64,000 nt of DNA, taken from positions 24,995,167 to 25,059,166 of the forward strand of contig OY987246.1 in NCBI GenBank assembly GCA_963920765.1, read 5' to 3'. The stretch comes from Ulota crispa. Lineage: Eukaryota; Streptophyta; Bryopsida; Orthotrichales; Orthotrichaceae. The notes under the pieces were generated by a model that saw nothing but the letters and a program-made list of their open reading frames with translations, had not been told where the DNA came from and did no database searches. The translations under genes and the position numbers were made by a program. This document shows positions 12,201 through 21,800 of the stretch, piece after piece (within the stretch, counting starts at the first letter, position 1; each line of letters opens with the position of its first letter).

Positions 12201-13316
12201 AATGCACCCAAAACCTCCAAATTGAACATTCAACCCTCCCTCCACTATCTTGCTCACCGAAAGGAGGTTGCTTTGCAACTTGGGCACATACAACACATTT
12301 TTGAACCGAATGCGCTTGGTGCATCCTTCAACAAGGGTGTCCACCAAAATGGACCCCCTTCCAAGGGCTTGGAGCACCGATTCGTCACCCATGAACACCT
12401 TCCTTTCCGCAATGGCCTCAAAGGTGTCAAAATGAGCTCTATGGGGTGACATGTGGGTGGTAGCCCCAGAATCCATGATCCAATCACCCTCGAAGTGCAA
12501 TGGACCATCATGAGAGGCCATGAACGCATAGTCCTCACCACTCTCTTCTACCTCGGCTTTATTGGCCTTCTCACCCTTGCCACTCTTGCGTTTATAGCAA
12601 TTACGAGCAAAGTGGCCCGGTTTGCCACAATAGAAACATAGAAGGGGCTCACCTTGAACCTTGGTTGAATCTCCACCACTCTTGTGGCGAGCAACCAATG
12701 CCGCACTCTCCGTGGCCACCATCTGATGCTCCTTCTTCCTTGTCACTTCATGCATCAATCGCGACGTCACGTAGGTGAGGGTGAGCTCTTTGATGTCCTT
12801 GGTCTCCATGGCCACAATCAAGTTCTCATAAGAAGGTGGCAAGCTCTCCAAAATGGTCATGACAATGTCCCCTTGCATCACAGGCACATCAAGGGCCTCA
12901 AGTTGGTCCGCAAGAGTCTTCACCTTGTTGATGTGTTGCAAGAGGTCATCGGTCACTTGCATCTTCATAGTAAAGAACTTGCGCCTCAAGAACAATACAT
13001 TGGCCAAGCTCTTGGTTTCATGGATGCTGCGTAGGGTCCTCCATGCTTCCGCAGCTCCCTTGCAAGACTTGACATGTTGAATTTGTGCATCCACGATGTG
13101 AGTGCACAAGATGCGAAACGCCGTCCTTTCACGCTTTTTGAAAGCCGAGATGACCTTGGGGTCACTCTCACTTGAAGGAGGCGTCTCAGTGCCCTCCACA
13201 ATGTCCCAAAGATCCTTCTCATCAAGGATCATCTCCATTTTGAACTTGAACAAGGAGAAATTGTCTCCATTGAACTTGTCCACAACACGGGGTGTCTCAC
13301 CCTCATAGGTGGCCAT
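9210..13316 (-). CDS. Copia gag-pol polyprotein, copy A (1368 aa, intact)
   Basis: This single open frame encodes Gag, protease, integrase, reverse transcriptase and RNase H. Landmarks in order are an N-terminal gag-like domain, a zinc knuckle CFYCGKPGHFARNC (about 226-239), protease DSGATTH (about 282), integrase zinc residues (WHRRMGH and CEGC), the integrase catalytic region HSDVCGP and SDNGGEY (about 481 and 546), RT with LVYVDDL (about 1034) and RNase H with YCDADWAG and TTEAEYMA (about 1206 onward). The start chosen is the ATG at 13316 in a GCCATGGCC context; eight sense codons upstream are open but lack an ATG. The usual VARGFSQ of copia RT reads VARRFSQ and the integrase ERxNRT reads ERANCT. 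An acidic linker carries a tandem DGDGDLV duplication. Domain names come from family knowledge. Confidence 0.95.
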   Translation of the reverse strand: MATYEGETPRVVDKFNGDNFSLFKFKMEMILDEKDLWDIVEGTETPPSSESDPKVISAFKKRERTAFRILCTHIVDAQIQHVKSCKGAAEAWRTLRSIHETKSLANVLFLRRKFFTMKMQVTDDLLQHINKVKTLADQLEALDVPVMQGDIVMTILESLPPSYENLIVAMETKDIKELTLTYVTSRLMHEVTRKKEHQMVATESAALVARHKSGGDSTKVQGEPLLCFYCGKPGHFARNCYKRKSGKGEKANKAEVEESGEDYAFMASHDGPLHFEGDWIMDSGATTHMSPHRAHFDTFEAIAERKVFMGDESVLQALGRGSILVDTLVEGCTKRIRFKNVLYVPKLQSNLLSVSKIVEGGLNVQFGGFGCIVRSPNGDTQAMATREGNLYLLRCKVVHGGESAQVATSTKDGLILWHRRMGHLNVQSLRALPSLVSGLDLPKSHGDGLSNACEGCIEGKQQRHSFPKDGATRATKVLGIVHSDVCGPMKTTSLGGARYFLTFIDDLSRKVWVYLLKAKSECFDRFKEFKALVEKEAKCSMKVLRSDNGGEYTSNQFEAYLKTQGIVHQTSTPHTPQQNGVAERANCTIVEMARSMLYGQKLGLEYWAEAVSNAVYICNRCPTSAVDGKTPQEAWSGRRPSVAHIRVFGCVAYAKIPDASRTKLDAKAVRCLFLGYCEGSKAYRLICLESKKIIRCCDVTFCEQGELQGDLELGPSGSSGDLVVDSPPTLLHGGDDDDGNDEDQPLEDGDGDLVDGDGDLVEDASASQGDDGSKPKKITKKKKAHSIAPRAEVGGSQHVGGVRRSTRVSKPLGEWWKNHIFPQPSLNSDHANVAVVHDPTTLGEALESRDASKWEAAMEEEYHSLHATGTWKLTTLPLSRKAVRCKWVFKTKRDATGEIVRHKARLVARRFSQVQGVDFNETFAPVAKFTTIRCVVALGASLDLEMHQMDVKTAFLNGNLEEDIYMEQPKGFVQRGHEHLVCKLAKSLYGLKQASRAWYQKIDASLLDFGFERSVADHSLYFTQVGADVMLVLVYVDDLIVLSSNVETMGALKAKLEAEYEMTDLGELHYCLGVEFARDRGARTITMSQTKYVEEVLKRFGMEDCKPMGTPLDTKVKLVKLSNEEYDADASRMVSVPYESAVGSLMYAMVATRADLAFAISTVSQHMARPGWSHWMAVKRIMRYLKGTSHVKLQLGGRHIRLMGYCDADWAGDANDRKSTTGYAFSLGEGMVSWSSKKQPTVALSTTEAEYMAASHCTREAIWLRQLLEVVRCEDVEGTLILCDNQGAIALAKNPVHHARTKHIEVQHHFVREKVEKGSITLEYCATEDMLADVMTKALTRDRHERLTRAMGLGDFGHSQSGSVERLE

Positions 13317-14163
13317 GGCTAAAGTATGCAACTCAACCACCTCTCAAACAAATCTCTAACTCTGTATGCACACAAAGGGGCTGAAGTATGCAACTCAACC
13401 ACCTCCCAAGCAAACCCTAGCTCTCTTCACACACAAAGGACTGAAGTATACAACCCAACCATCAAAGGAGCACAAGATCTCCCAAAATGTGAGGTTATCA
13501 CTCAAACCTCACCCTCAAACTCACTCCTTGCAATTTCAGCCCCCTTTGAGCAAATACTATGCATCCACTTGAGCAAACAACCTCAAGCAAGGGTAGAAAC
13601 CAACTAAAGCAAGTACAAACTCACAAATCACCTCTTTGTGCTTCAAACAAGCACTTTGGTGGTGCAACTCCACCCTTAGCAACTCCACACCTCCAAAAAC
13701 TTGTGCAACACCAAATGGACCTCCAAATAAGCTTCAAAGTGGATCAACTCCTCCAATATGATAGATCATATCCTCCAACAAGCTCCAAAAAGGTCCACAC
13801 TTTCACAAACTCGAATTTGGTGCTCCACCAAGCTAAATGAGGATCAGCCACTCTCCAAGAGATAAAACAAGATCTCCAAAGACCCAAAAAATTCAAGCAA
13901 AGAGAGATGAAGCTCTTGAAAGGTCCTCTTCCACCACAAATGCACCCCAAACCATGAAACAAGCACGAGTAGTCCTCCAAATGCTCCACAAGATAGGACA
14001 AGTGCTGAAGTAGCTCAAATGAGAAGCAATCTCACTACAAAAACACCCCTAACACTAGAAGGAAGCTAAAGAAGTCCTCCAAGTGTACAAGGTCGAAATC
14101 TAAGGGCTGATGTACCTCAAATGTGATCTCCACTCACCATAATGCACCTCCACACTCTAAGTC

Positions 14164-14177
14164 GTGGGCCCATAACC
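14164..14177 (-). promoter_or_regulatory. Primer-binding site of copy A (half-tRNA-iMet type)
   Basis: In element sense it reads GGTTATGGGCCCAC and directly abuts the 5' LTR. It is complementary to the anticodon-loop region (GUGGGCCCAUAACC) of plant initiator tRNA-Met, not to the tRNA 3' end. Drosophila copia uses the same internal region with a cleaved tRNA. Same-sequence sites occur in F (62072-62085), D (42451-42464), E (43632-43645) and I (50735-50748). Confidence 0.75.
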
Positions 14178-14460
14178 TATTGAAAACATAGGGAAGATAG
14201 AAGAGCAAAGGCACACATGGTATACTCAAATGCATAAGATACAAATGGAAGAGATGAGAGGGTCACCCAACCCTCTCATCTATGTACTCTCCCAATCACT
14301 CTCCCTTCACCTAATTATATGGGATAACCACACTCATGGGCTGATCCTCTCTATGAGGTGCCTCCTACCACATGCTCTCTCTCCAATGCTAAGTACCCCA
14401 CCTAGCATAGCTCCTTTGGCCTAGAGCAAACTCCTAATGCTCTATTCCAACCTTTCAACA
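14178..14460 (-). repeat. 5' LTR of copia copy A
   Basis: A 283-bp LTR ending (element sense) directly at the primer-binding site. The hairpin GATGAGAGGG/CCCTCTCATC is intact here. Its outer end abuts the interior of copia copy C. Confidence 0.93.
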
Positions 14461-16599
14461 CCAACTCCAACTCTTCTTGCAACTCTCCATGCTCACAGAA
14501 GGTCACATCACAACATCACATGATCTTCTTGGACTCCAAGCAAATCAACCTCTAAGCCTTGGAGCCCTCACAATATCCCAAAAACAAACACCTTACGGCC
14601 TTTGCATCAAGTTTGGTTCTTGATGCATCGCGGATCTTGGCATATGCAACACACCCAAACACCCTGATATGTGCTACCGAAGGCCTCGTGCCACTCCGGG
14701 CCTCTTGTGGAGTCTTGCCATGCACCGCACTAGTAGGGCATCGGTTGCAAATGTACACCGCGTTGCTCACGGCCTCAGCCCAATACTCCAACCCAAGCTT
14801 TTGGCCATAGATCATGCTCCTAGCCATCTCTACAATGGTGCAGATGGCCCTCTTGGCCACTCCATTTTGCTGCGGTGTGTGTGGAGTTGAGGTTTGGAGC
14901 ACAATACCTTGGGCCTTCAAATAGGCCTCGAATTGGTTGGAAGTGTACTCCCCGCCATTGTCACATCGCAATACCTTATGGAGCACTTCGCCTCCTTCTC
15001 GACCAAGGCTTTGAACACCTTGAATCGCTCAAAACACTCGCTTTTGGCCTTGAGAAAGTACACCGACACCTTTCTTGAAAAGTCGTCAATGAAGGTCAAA
15101 AAGTACCTTGCCCCACCCAATGATGTGGTCTTCATGGGGCCACACACATCTGAATGCACAATGCCCAACACCTTGGTGGCACGTGTGGCACCATCCTTTG
15201 GAAATGAGTGCCGTTGTTGCTTGCCCTCAATGCAACCTTCACAAGCATTGGGCAAGTCATCACCATGGGACTTGAAAAGGTCAAGGCCACTCACCAAGCT
15301 TCGAAGAGCCTTCAAGCTCTGCACATTTAAGTGCCCCATGCGTCGATGCCACAAAATCAGCCCATCCATGGTAGAATTCGCAACTTGGGCACTCTCTCCA
15401 CCATGCACAACCTTGCATCGCAAAATGTACAAGTTGCCCTCACGTGATGCCATGGCTCGAGTGTCTCCATCCGGAGACCTCACAATGCACTCAAGGCCTC
15501 CAAATGGCACATTCAACCCTCCTTCGATTATCTGGCTCACCGAAAGGAGGTTGCTTTGCAATTTGGGCACATACAACACATTTTTGAACCGAATGCGCTT
15601 GGTGCATCCCTCAACAAGGGTGTCCACCAAAATGGAACCCCTTCCAAGTGCTTGGAGCACCGAATCATCACCCATGAACACCTTCTTTGCTAAAATGGGC
15701 TCAAAGGTGTCAAAATGAGTTCTATGGGGTGACATGCGGGTGGTAGCCCCCGAATCCATGATCCAATCATCCCCCAAGCTCAATGAACCATCATGGAAGG
15801 CCATGAATGCATAGTCGTCACCACTCTCATGCGGTTTGGCCTTGTTGGCCTTCTCACCCTTGCTACTCTTGCGTTTGTAGCAATTACCAGCAAAGTGGCC
15901 CGGTTTGCCACAATGGAAGCATAGAGGGGGCTCACCTTGAGTTTTGGTTGAATCTCCACCACTCTTATGACGAGCAACCAACGCCGCATTCTCCATGGCC
16001 ACAATCTGATGCTCTTTCTTCCTTGTCACCTCATGCATCAATCGCGACGTCACGTAGGTGAGGGTGAGCTCCTTGATGTCTTTGGTCTCCATGGCCACAA
16101 TCAAGTTCTCATAAGATGGTGGCAAGCTCTCCAAAATGGTCATGACAATGTCTCCTTTCGTCACGGGCACATCAAGGGCTTTGAGTTGGTCCGCAAGAGT
16201 CTTCACCTTGTTGATGTGTTGCAAGAGGTCATCCGTCTCTTGCATCTTGATGGTGAAGAACTTGCGCCTCAGAAACAACACATTGGCCAAGCCCTTGGTC
16301 TCGTGGATGCCGCATAGAGTCCTCCATGCTTCTGCAGCTCCTTTACAAGACTTGATGTGTTGAATTTGTGCATTCACCAAGTAAATGTACAAGATGCGAA
16401 ATGCGGTTCTCTCACGCTTTTTGAATGCCGAGATGACCTTGGGGTCACTCTCACTTGAAGGAGGCGTCTCAGTGCCCTCCACAATGTCCCAAAGATCCTT
16501 CTCATCAAGGATCATCTCCATTTTGAACTTGAATAAGGAGAAATTGTCTCCATTGAACTTGTCCACAACACGGGGTGTCTCACCTTCGTAGGTGGCCAT
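14461..16599 (-). pseudogene. Broken copia gag-pol, copy C
   Basis: Starts at the GCCATGGCC context ATG (16599). Gag, zinc knuckle (CFHCGKPGHFAGNC) and the protease DSGATT are present. A single-base deletion near 14975 breaks the integrase core (just before the DNGGEY region). The downstream frame continues to a stop near 14552 and the element is truncated at 14461. RT and RNase H are absent. Confidence 0.88.
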
Positions 16600-17451
16600 G
16601 GCTAGAGTATGCAACTCAAAGCGCTCTCAATGTCACAAGAGAATAGCAAGGGGCTGAAGTATGCCACTCAACCACCTCCTAAGCAAACCCTAGCTCTCTC
16701 TCCACACACAAGGACTGAAGTATTCAACCCAACCCTCAAAAGAGCACAAGATCTACCCAAAATGTGAGGTTATCACTCAAGCTTCACCCTCATACTCACT
16801 CTTTGCAATTTCAGCCCCCTTTGAGCAAATACTATGCATCCACTTGAGCAAACAACCTCAAGCAAGGGTAGAAACCAACTAAAGCAAGTACAAACTCGCA
16901 AATCACCTCTTTGTGCTTCAAACAAGCACTATGGTGGTGCAACTCCACCCTTAGCAACTTCACACCTCCAAAAACTTATGCAATACCAAATGGACCTTCA
17001 AATGAGCTCCAAAGTGGATCAACTCCTTTAATATGATAGATCAGATCCTTCAACAAGCTCCAACAAGGTGCACACCTTCACAAACTCGAATTTGGTGTTC
17101 CACCAAGCTAAATGAGGATCAGCCACTCTCCAAGAGGCAAAACAAGATCTCCAAAGACTCCAAAAGGCATGCAAAGAGAGGTGAAGCTCCTCAAAGGTCT
17201 TCTCTAACCACAATTGCACCCCAAACTAAGAAACAAGCACAAGAAGTCCTCCAAATGCTCCACAAGATAGGACAAGTGCTGAAGTAGCTCAAATGAGAAG
17301 CATTGTCACTACAAAAACACCCCTAACACTGAAGAGTAGCTACAGAAGTCCTCCAAGAGCACAAGGTCGAATTCTAAGGGCTGATGTACCTCAAATGTGA
17401 TCTCCACTCACCACAATGTACCTCCACACTCATAGAAGTCGGCCCATAACC

Positions 17452-17734
17452 TATTGAAAATATAGGGAAGATAGAAGAGCAAAGACACACATGGTATACT
17501 CAAATGTATAAGATACAAATGGAAGAGATGAGAGGGTTCCCAAACCCTCTCATCTATATACTCTCCCAACCACTCTCCCTTCACCAAACCATATGGGATA
17601 ACCACTCTCATGGGCTGATCTTCCCTATGAAGTCCCTCCTACCACGTGTTCTCTCTCCAATGCTAAGTACCCCACCTAGCATATCTCCTTTGTCCTAGAG
17701 CAAACTCCTTATGCTCTATTCTAACCTTTCAATA
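17452..17734 (-). repeat. 5' LTR of copia copy C
   Basis: A 283-bp LTR of the second subfamily: the hairpin loop is TTCCCAAA (plus sense) and the TATA-like box reads TATATAGA in element sense. The outermost bases read CAATA instead of CAACA (plus sense). Confidence 0.9.
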
Positions 17735-17738
17735 TCAA

Positions 17739-17900
17739 CACTCCCTTCACCAAACCATATGGGATAACCACACTCATAGGCTGATCCTCTCTATGAGGTG
17801 CCTCCTACCACATGCTCTCTCTCCAATGCTAGGTACCCTACCTAGCATATCTCCTTTGGCCTAAAGCAAACTCCTAATGCTCTATTCCAACCTTTGAACA
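17739..17900 (-). repeat. Partial copia LTR (copy J)
   Basis: About 160 bp of the upstream (U3) part of an LTR, ending at the usual outer terminus (TTGAACA, plus sense) at 17900. Beyond it lies hAT transposase sequence. The inner part is replaced by the C LTR. Confidence 0.8.
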
Positions 17901-18365
17901 TCTTTTGCTTCATCATTGTCCATTATCGATACTTTGTCCAATAAAAACGGATTCAATAGACCAATAGTGTTATTTAAATCTGTTCTCATTATATCCCGCC
18001 TTGTGTAAAAAATTTCTGCAGCGCAACTTGCATAATGTGCTGATAACAAGATCGGTGGATCCTTGAAGGATAAAACCGCCTTCTCCACGTTCTTCATCAC
18101 AAGCCATGCCTTCCCCATACATGGATGTTTGCCATCAAACTCTTGAAGGGCAACCAAGACAGGCACCACCATGCGCACGAAGTTCAAACATGACTTCCAA
18201 AAGGTGTCTGACCGCACATGTCGTCAAACAACGTCCGCCTTCCTTTGCGTTTCCTGTGTTGTCAATTTCTTGTGATACTCATTCCATTGCGGATTATGGA
18301 TAGTTGCTTCCTCGGCTTCCCTTACTTCCACCAAATGCTCAATCATGAGGAACGTGGTCACAGAG
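17901..18365 (-). pseudogene. hAT-family transposase, C-terminal part (interrupted)
   Basis: Reading minus-sense, SVTTFLMIEHLVEV, then RSDTFWKSCLNFVRMVVPVL, DGKHPCMGKAW and FYTRRDIMRTDLNNTIGLL are typical of the region downstream of DUF659 in plant hAT transposases. A stop codon splits the frame near 18220. It is bounded on both sides by copia sequence. The N-terminal part of the same gene lies at 23177-23990; the segment between them (with the usual CVAHC-type motif) is missing. Confidence 0.75.
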
Positions 18366-18805
18366 CACTTTGAAGCTTATTTGGAGGTCCATTTGGTGTT
18401 GCACAAGTTTTTGGAGGTGTGGAGTTGCTAAGGGTGGAGTTGCTAAGGGTGGAGTTGCACCACCAAAGTGCTTGTTTGAAGCACAAAGAGGTGATTTGTG
18501 AGTTTGTACTTGCTTTAGTTGGTTTCTACCCTTGCTTGAGGTTGTTTGCTCAAGTGGATGCATAGTATTTGCTCAAAGGGGGCTGAAATTGCAAGGAGTG
18601 AGTTTGAGGGTGAGGTTTGAGTGATAACCTCACATTTTGGGAGATCTTGTGCTCCTTTGATGGTTGGGTTGTATACTTCAGTCCTTTGTGTGTGAAGAGA
18701 GCTAGGGTTTGCTTGGGAGGTGGTTGAGTTGCATACTTCAGCCCCTTTGTGTGCATACAGAGTTAGAGATTTGTTTGAGAGGTGGTTGAGTTGCATACTT
18801 TAGCC

Positions 18806-21800
18806 ATGGCCACCTATGAGGGTGAGACACCCCGTGTTGTGGACAAGTTCAATGGAGACAATTTCTCCTTATTCAAGTTCAAAATGGAGATGATCCTTGA
18901 TGAGAAGGATCTTTGGGACATTGTGGAGGGCACTGAGACGCCTCCTTCAAGTGAGAGTGACCCCAAGGTCATCTCGGCTTTCAAAAAGCGTGAAAGGACG
19001 GCGTTTCGCATCTTGTGCACTCACATCGTGGATGCACAAATTCAACACGTCAAGTCTTGCAAGGGAGCTGCGGAAGCATGGAGGACCCTACGCAGCATCC
19101 ACGAAACCAAGAGCTTGGCCAATGTATTGTTCTTGAGGCGCAAGTTCTTTACTATGAAGATGCAAGAGACCGATGACCTCTTGCAACACATCAACAAGGT
19201 GAAGACTCTTGCGGACCAACTTGAGGCCCTTCATGTGCCCGTGATGCAAGGGGACATTGTCATGACCATTTTGGAGAGCTTGCCACCTTCTTATGAGAAC
19301 TTGATTGTGGCCATGGAGACCAAGGACATCAAAGAGCTCACCCTCACCTACGTGACGTCGCGGTTGATGCATGAAGTGACAAGGAAGAAGGAGCATCAGA
19401 TGGTGGCCACGGAGAGTGCGGCATTGGTTGCTCGCCACAAGAATGGTGGAGATTCAACCAAGGTTCAAGGTGAGCCCCTTCTATGTTTCTATTGTGGCAA
19501 ACCGGGCCACTTTGCTCGTAATTGCTATAAACGCAAGAGTGGCAAGGGTGAGAAGGCCAATAAAGCCGAGGTAGAAGAGAGTGGTGAGGACTATGCGTTC
19601 ATGGCCTCTCATGATGGTCCATTGCACTTCGGGGGTGATTGGATCATGGATTCTGGGGCTACCACCCACATGTCACCCCATAGAGCTCATTTTGACACCT
19701 TTGAGGCCATTGCGGAAAGGAAGGTGTTCATGGGTGACGAATCGGTGCTCCAAGCCCTTGGAAGGGGGTCCATTTTGGTGGACACCCTTGTTGAAGGATG
19801 CACCAAGCGCATTCGGTTCAAAAATGTGTTGTATGTGCCCAAGTTGCAAAGCAACCTCCTTTCGGTGAGCAAGATAGTGGAGGGAGGGTTGAATGTTCAA
19901 TTTGGAGGTTTTGGGTGCATTGTGAGGTCTCCCAATGGAGACACCCAAGCCATGGCAACACGAGAGGGCAACTTGTATCTTTTGCGGTGCAAGGTTGTGC
20001 ATGGAGGAGAGAGTGCCCAAGTTGCCACTTCTACCAAGGATGGGCTGATTTTGTGGCATCGACGCATGGGGCACCTAAATGTACAAAGTTTGAGGGCTCT
20101 TCCAAGCTTGGTGAGTGGCCTTGACCTTCCCAAATCCCATGGTGATGGCTTGTCCAATGCTTGTGAGGGTTGCATTGAGGGCAAGCAACAACGGCACTCC
20201 TTTCCAAAAGATGGTGCCACACGTGCCACCAAGGTGTTGGGCATTGTGCATTCAGATGTGTGTGGCCCCATGAAGACCACGTCATTGGGTGGGGCAAGGT
20301 ATTTCTTGACCTTCATTGACGACCTTTCAAGAAAGGTGTGGGTGTACCTTCTCAAGGCCAAGAGCGAGTGTTTTGATCGCTTCAAGGAGTTCAAGGCCTT
20401 GGTGGAGAAGGAGGCGAAGTGCTCCATGAAGGTGTTGCGGTCCGACAACGGCGGGGAGTACACTTCCAACCAATTCGAGGCCTATTTGAAGACCCAAGGT
20501 ATTGTGCACCAAACCTCAACTCCACATACGCCGCAGCAAAATGGAGTGGCTGAGAGGGCCAATTGTACCATTGTGGAGATGGCTAGAAGCATGCTCTATG
20601 GCCAAAAGCTTGGGTTGGAGTATTGGGCCGAGGCGGTGAGCAACGCGGTGTACATTTGCAATCGATGCCCCACTAGTGCGGTGGATGGCAAAACTCCACA
20701 AGAGGCGTGGAGTGGGAGGAGGCCTTCCGTGGCTCACATAAGGGTGTTTGGGTGTGTTGCATATGCCAAGATCCCGGATGCATCAAGGACCAAACTTGAT
20801 GCAAAGGCGGTGAGGTGTTTGTTTTTGGGATATTGTGAGGGCTCCAAGGCATATAGGCTCATTTGTTTGGAGTCCAAGAAGATCATTCGATGTTGTGATG
20901 TGACTTTCTGTGAGCAAGGAGAGTTGCAGGGAGACTTGGAGTTGGGTCCAAGTGGGAGTAGTGGTGACCTTGTTGTGGACTCACCTCCAACGCTTTTGCA
21001 TGGTGGCGATGATGATGACGGAAACGATGAGGACCAGCCCCTTGAGGATGGAGATGGTGACCTTGTAGATGGAGATGGTGACCTTGTGGAGGATGCAAGT
21101 GCAAGCCAAGGTGATGACGGCTCCAAGCCCAAGAAGATCACAAAGAAGAAGAAGGCACACAGCATTGCTCCAAGAGCTGAAGTGGGAGGAAGCCAACACG
21201 TGGGAGGTGTGCGGCGGTCCACAAGGGTAAGCAAGCCGTTGGGGGAGTGGTGGAAGAACCACATCTTCCCTCAACCATCTTTGAACTCGGATCATGCTAA
21301 TGTGGCTGTTGTTCATGACCCCACCACACTTGGAGAGGCCTTGGAGTCTCGGGATGCAAGCAAGTGGGAGGCAGCCATGGAGGAGGAGTACCACTCCCTC
21401 CATGCAACCGGCACGTGGAAGTTGACCACCCTTCCTCTATCTCGCAAGGCCGTGCGATGCAAGTGGGTGTTCAAGACCAAGAGGGATGCCACGGGGGAGA
21501 TTGTGCGCCACAAGGCAAGGTTGGTGGCAAGGAGGTTCTCTCAAGTTCAAGGAGTGGACTTCAACGAGACCTTTGCTCCCGTGGCCAAGTTTACCACCAT
21601 ACGGTGCGTTGTGGCCCTTGGAGCTTCATTGGACTTGGAAATGCACCAAATGGATGTGAAGACGGCCTTCCTCAACGGCAACTTGGAGGAGGACATCTAC
21701 ATGGAGCAACCCAAGGGGTTTGTGCAACGTGGTCATGAGCACTTAGTTTGCAAACTTGCAAAGTCCTTGTACGGGCTGAAGCAAGCATCGAGGGCATGGT

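Larger units (their letters stand above)
8946..14460 (-). mobile_element. Ty1/copia retrotransposon, copy A (both LTRs, intact frame)
   Basis: This minus-strand element has two 283-bp LTRs (8946-9228 and 14178-14460), a primer-binding site abutting the 5' LTR (14164-14177), a leader of about 850 bp, one intact gag-pol frame and a polypurine tract AAAGTGGGAG (minus strand, 9229-9238) before the 3' LTR. The LTRs differ at about five positions. The flanks (AAAAT in CACTA K1; CCAAC inside copia copy C) do not match. It therefore lacks a visible target duplication and one or both ends were probably rearranged. Confidence 0.93.
14461..17734 (-). mobile_element. Ty1/copia copy C (5' part; 3' part missing)
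   Basis: This has a 5' LTR (17452-17734), a leader and gag to mid-pol on the minus strand. It is cut at 14461, in the linker before RT, where the outer end of copy A's LTR begins. Its primer-binding site is shortened to GGTTATGGGCC followed by GACTT, as in copy H, which places C and H in one subfamily. Confidence 0.88.

Noticed and set aside
9237..13308. Many open frames antisense to copia gag-pol
   Set aside because: They recur identically opposite copies A, B and F, follow the codon structure of gag-pol and have no domain of their own.
8941..14465. Target duplication for copia copy A
   Set aside because: The flanks AAAAT and CCAAC do not match, so I did not claim an intact insertion.
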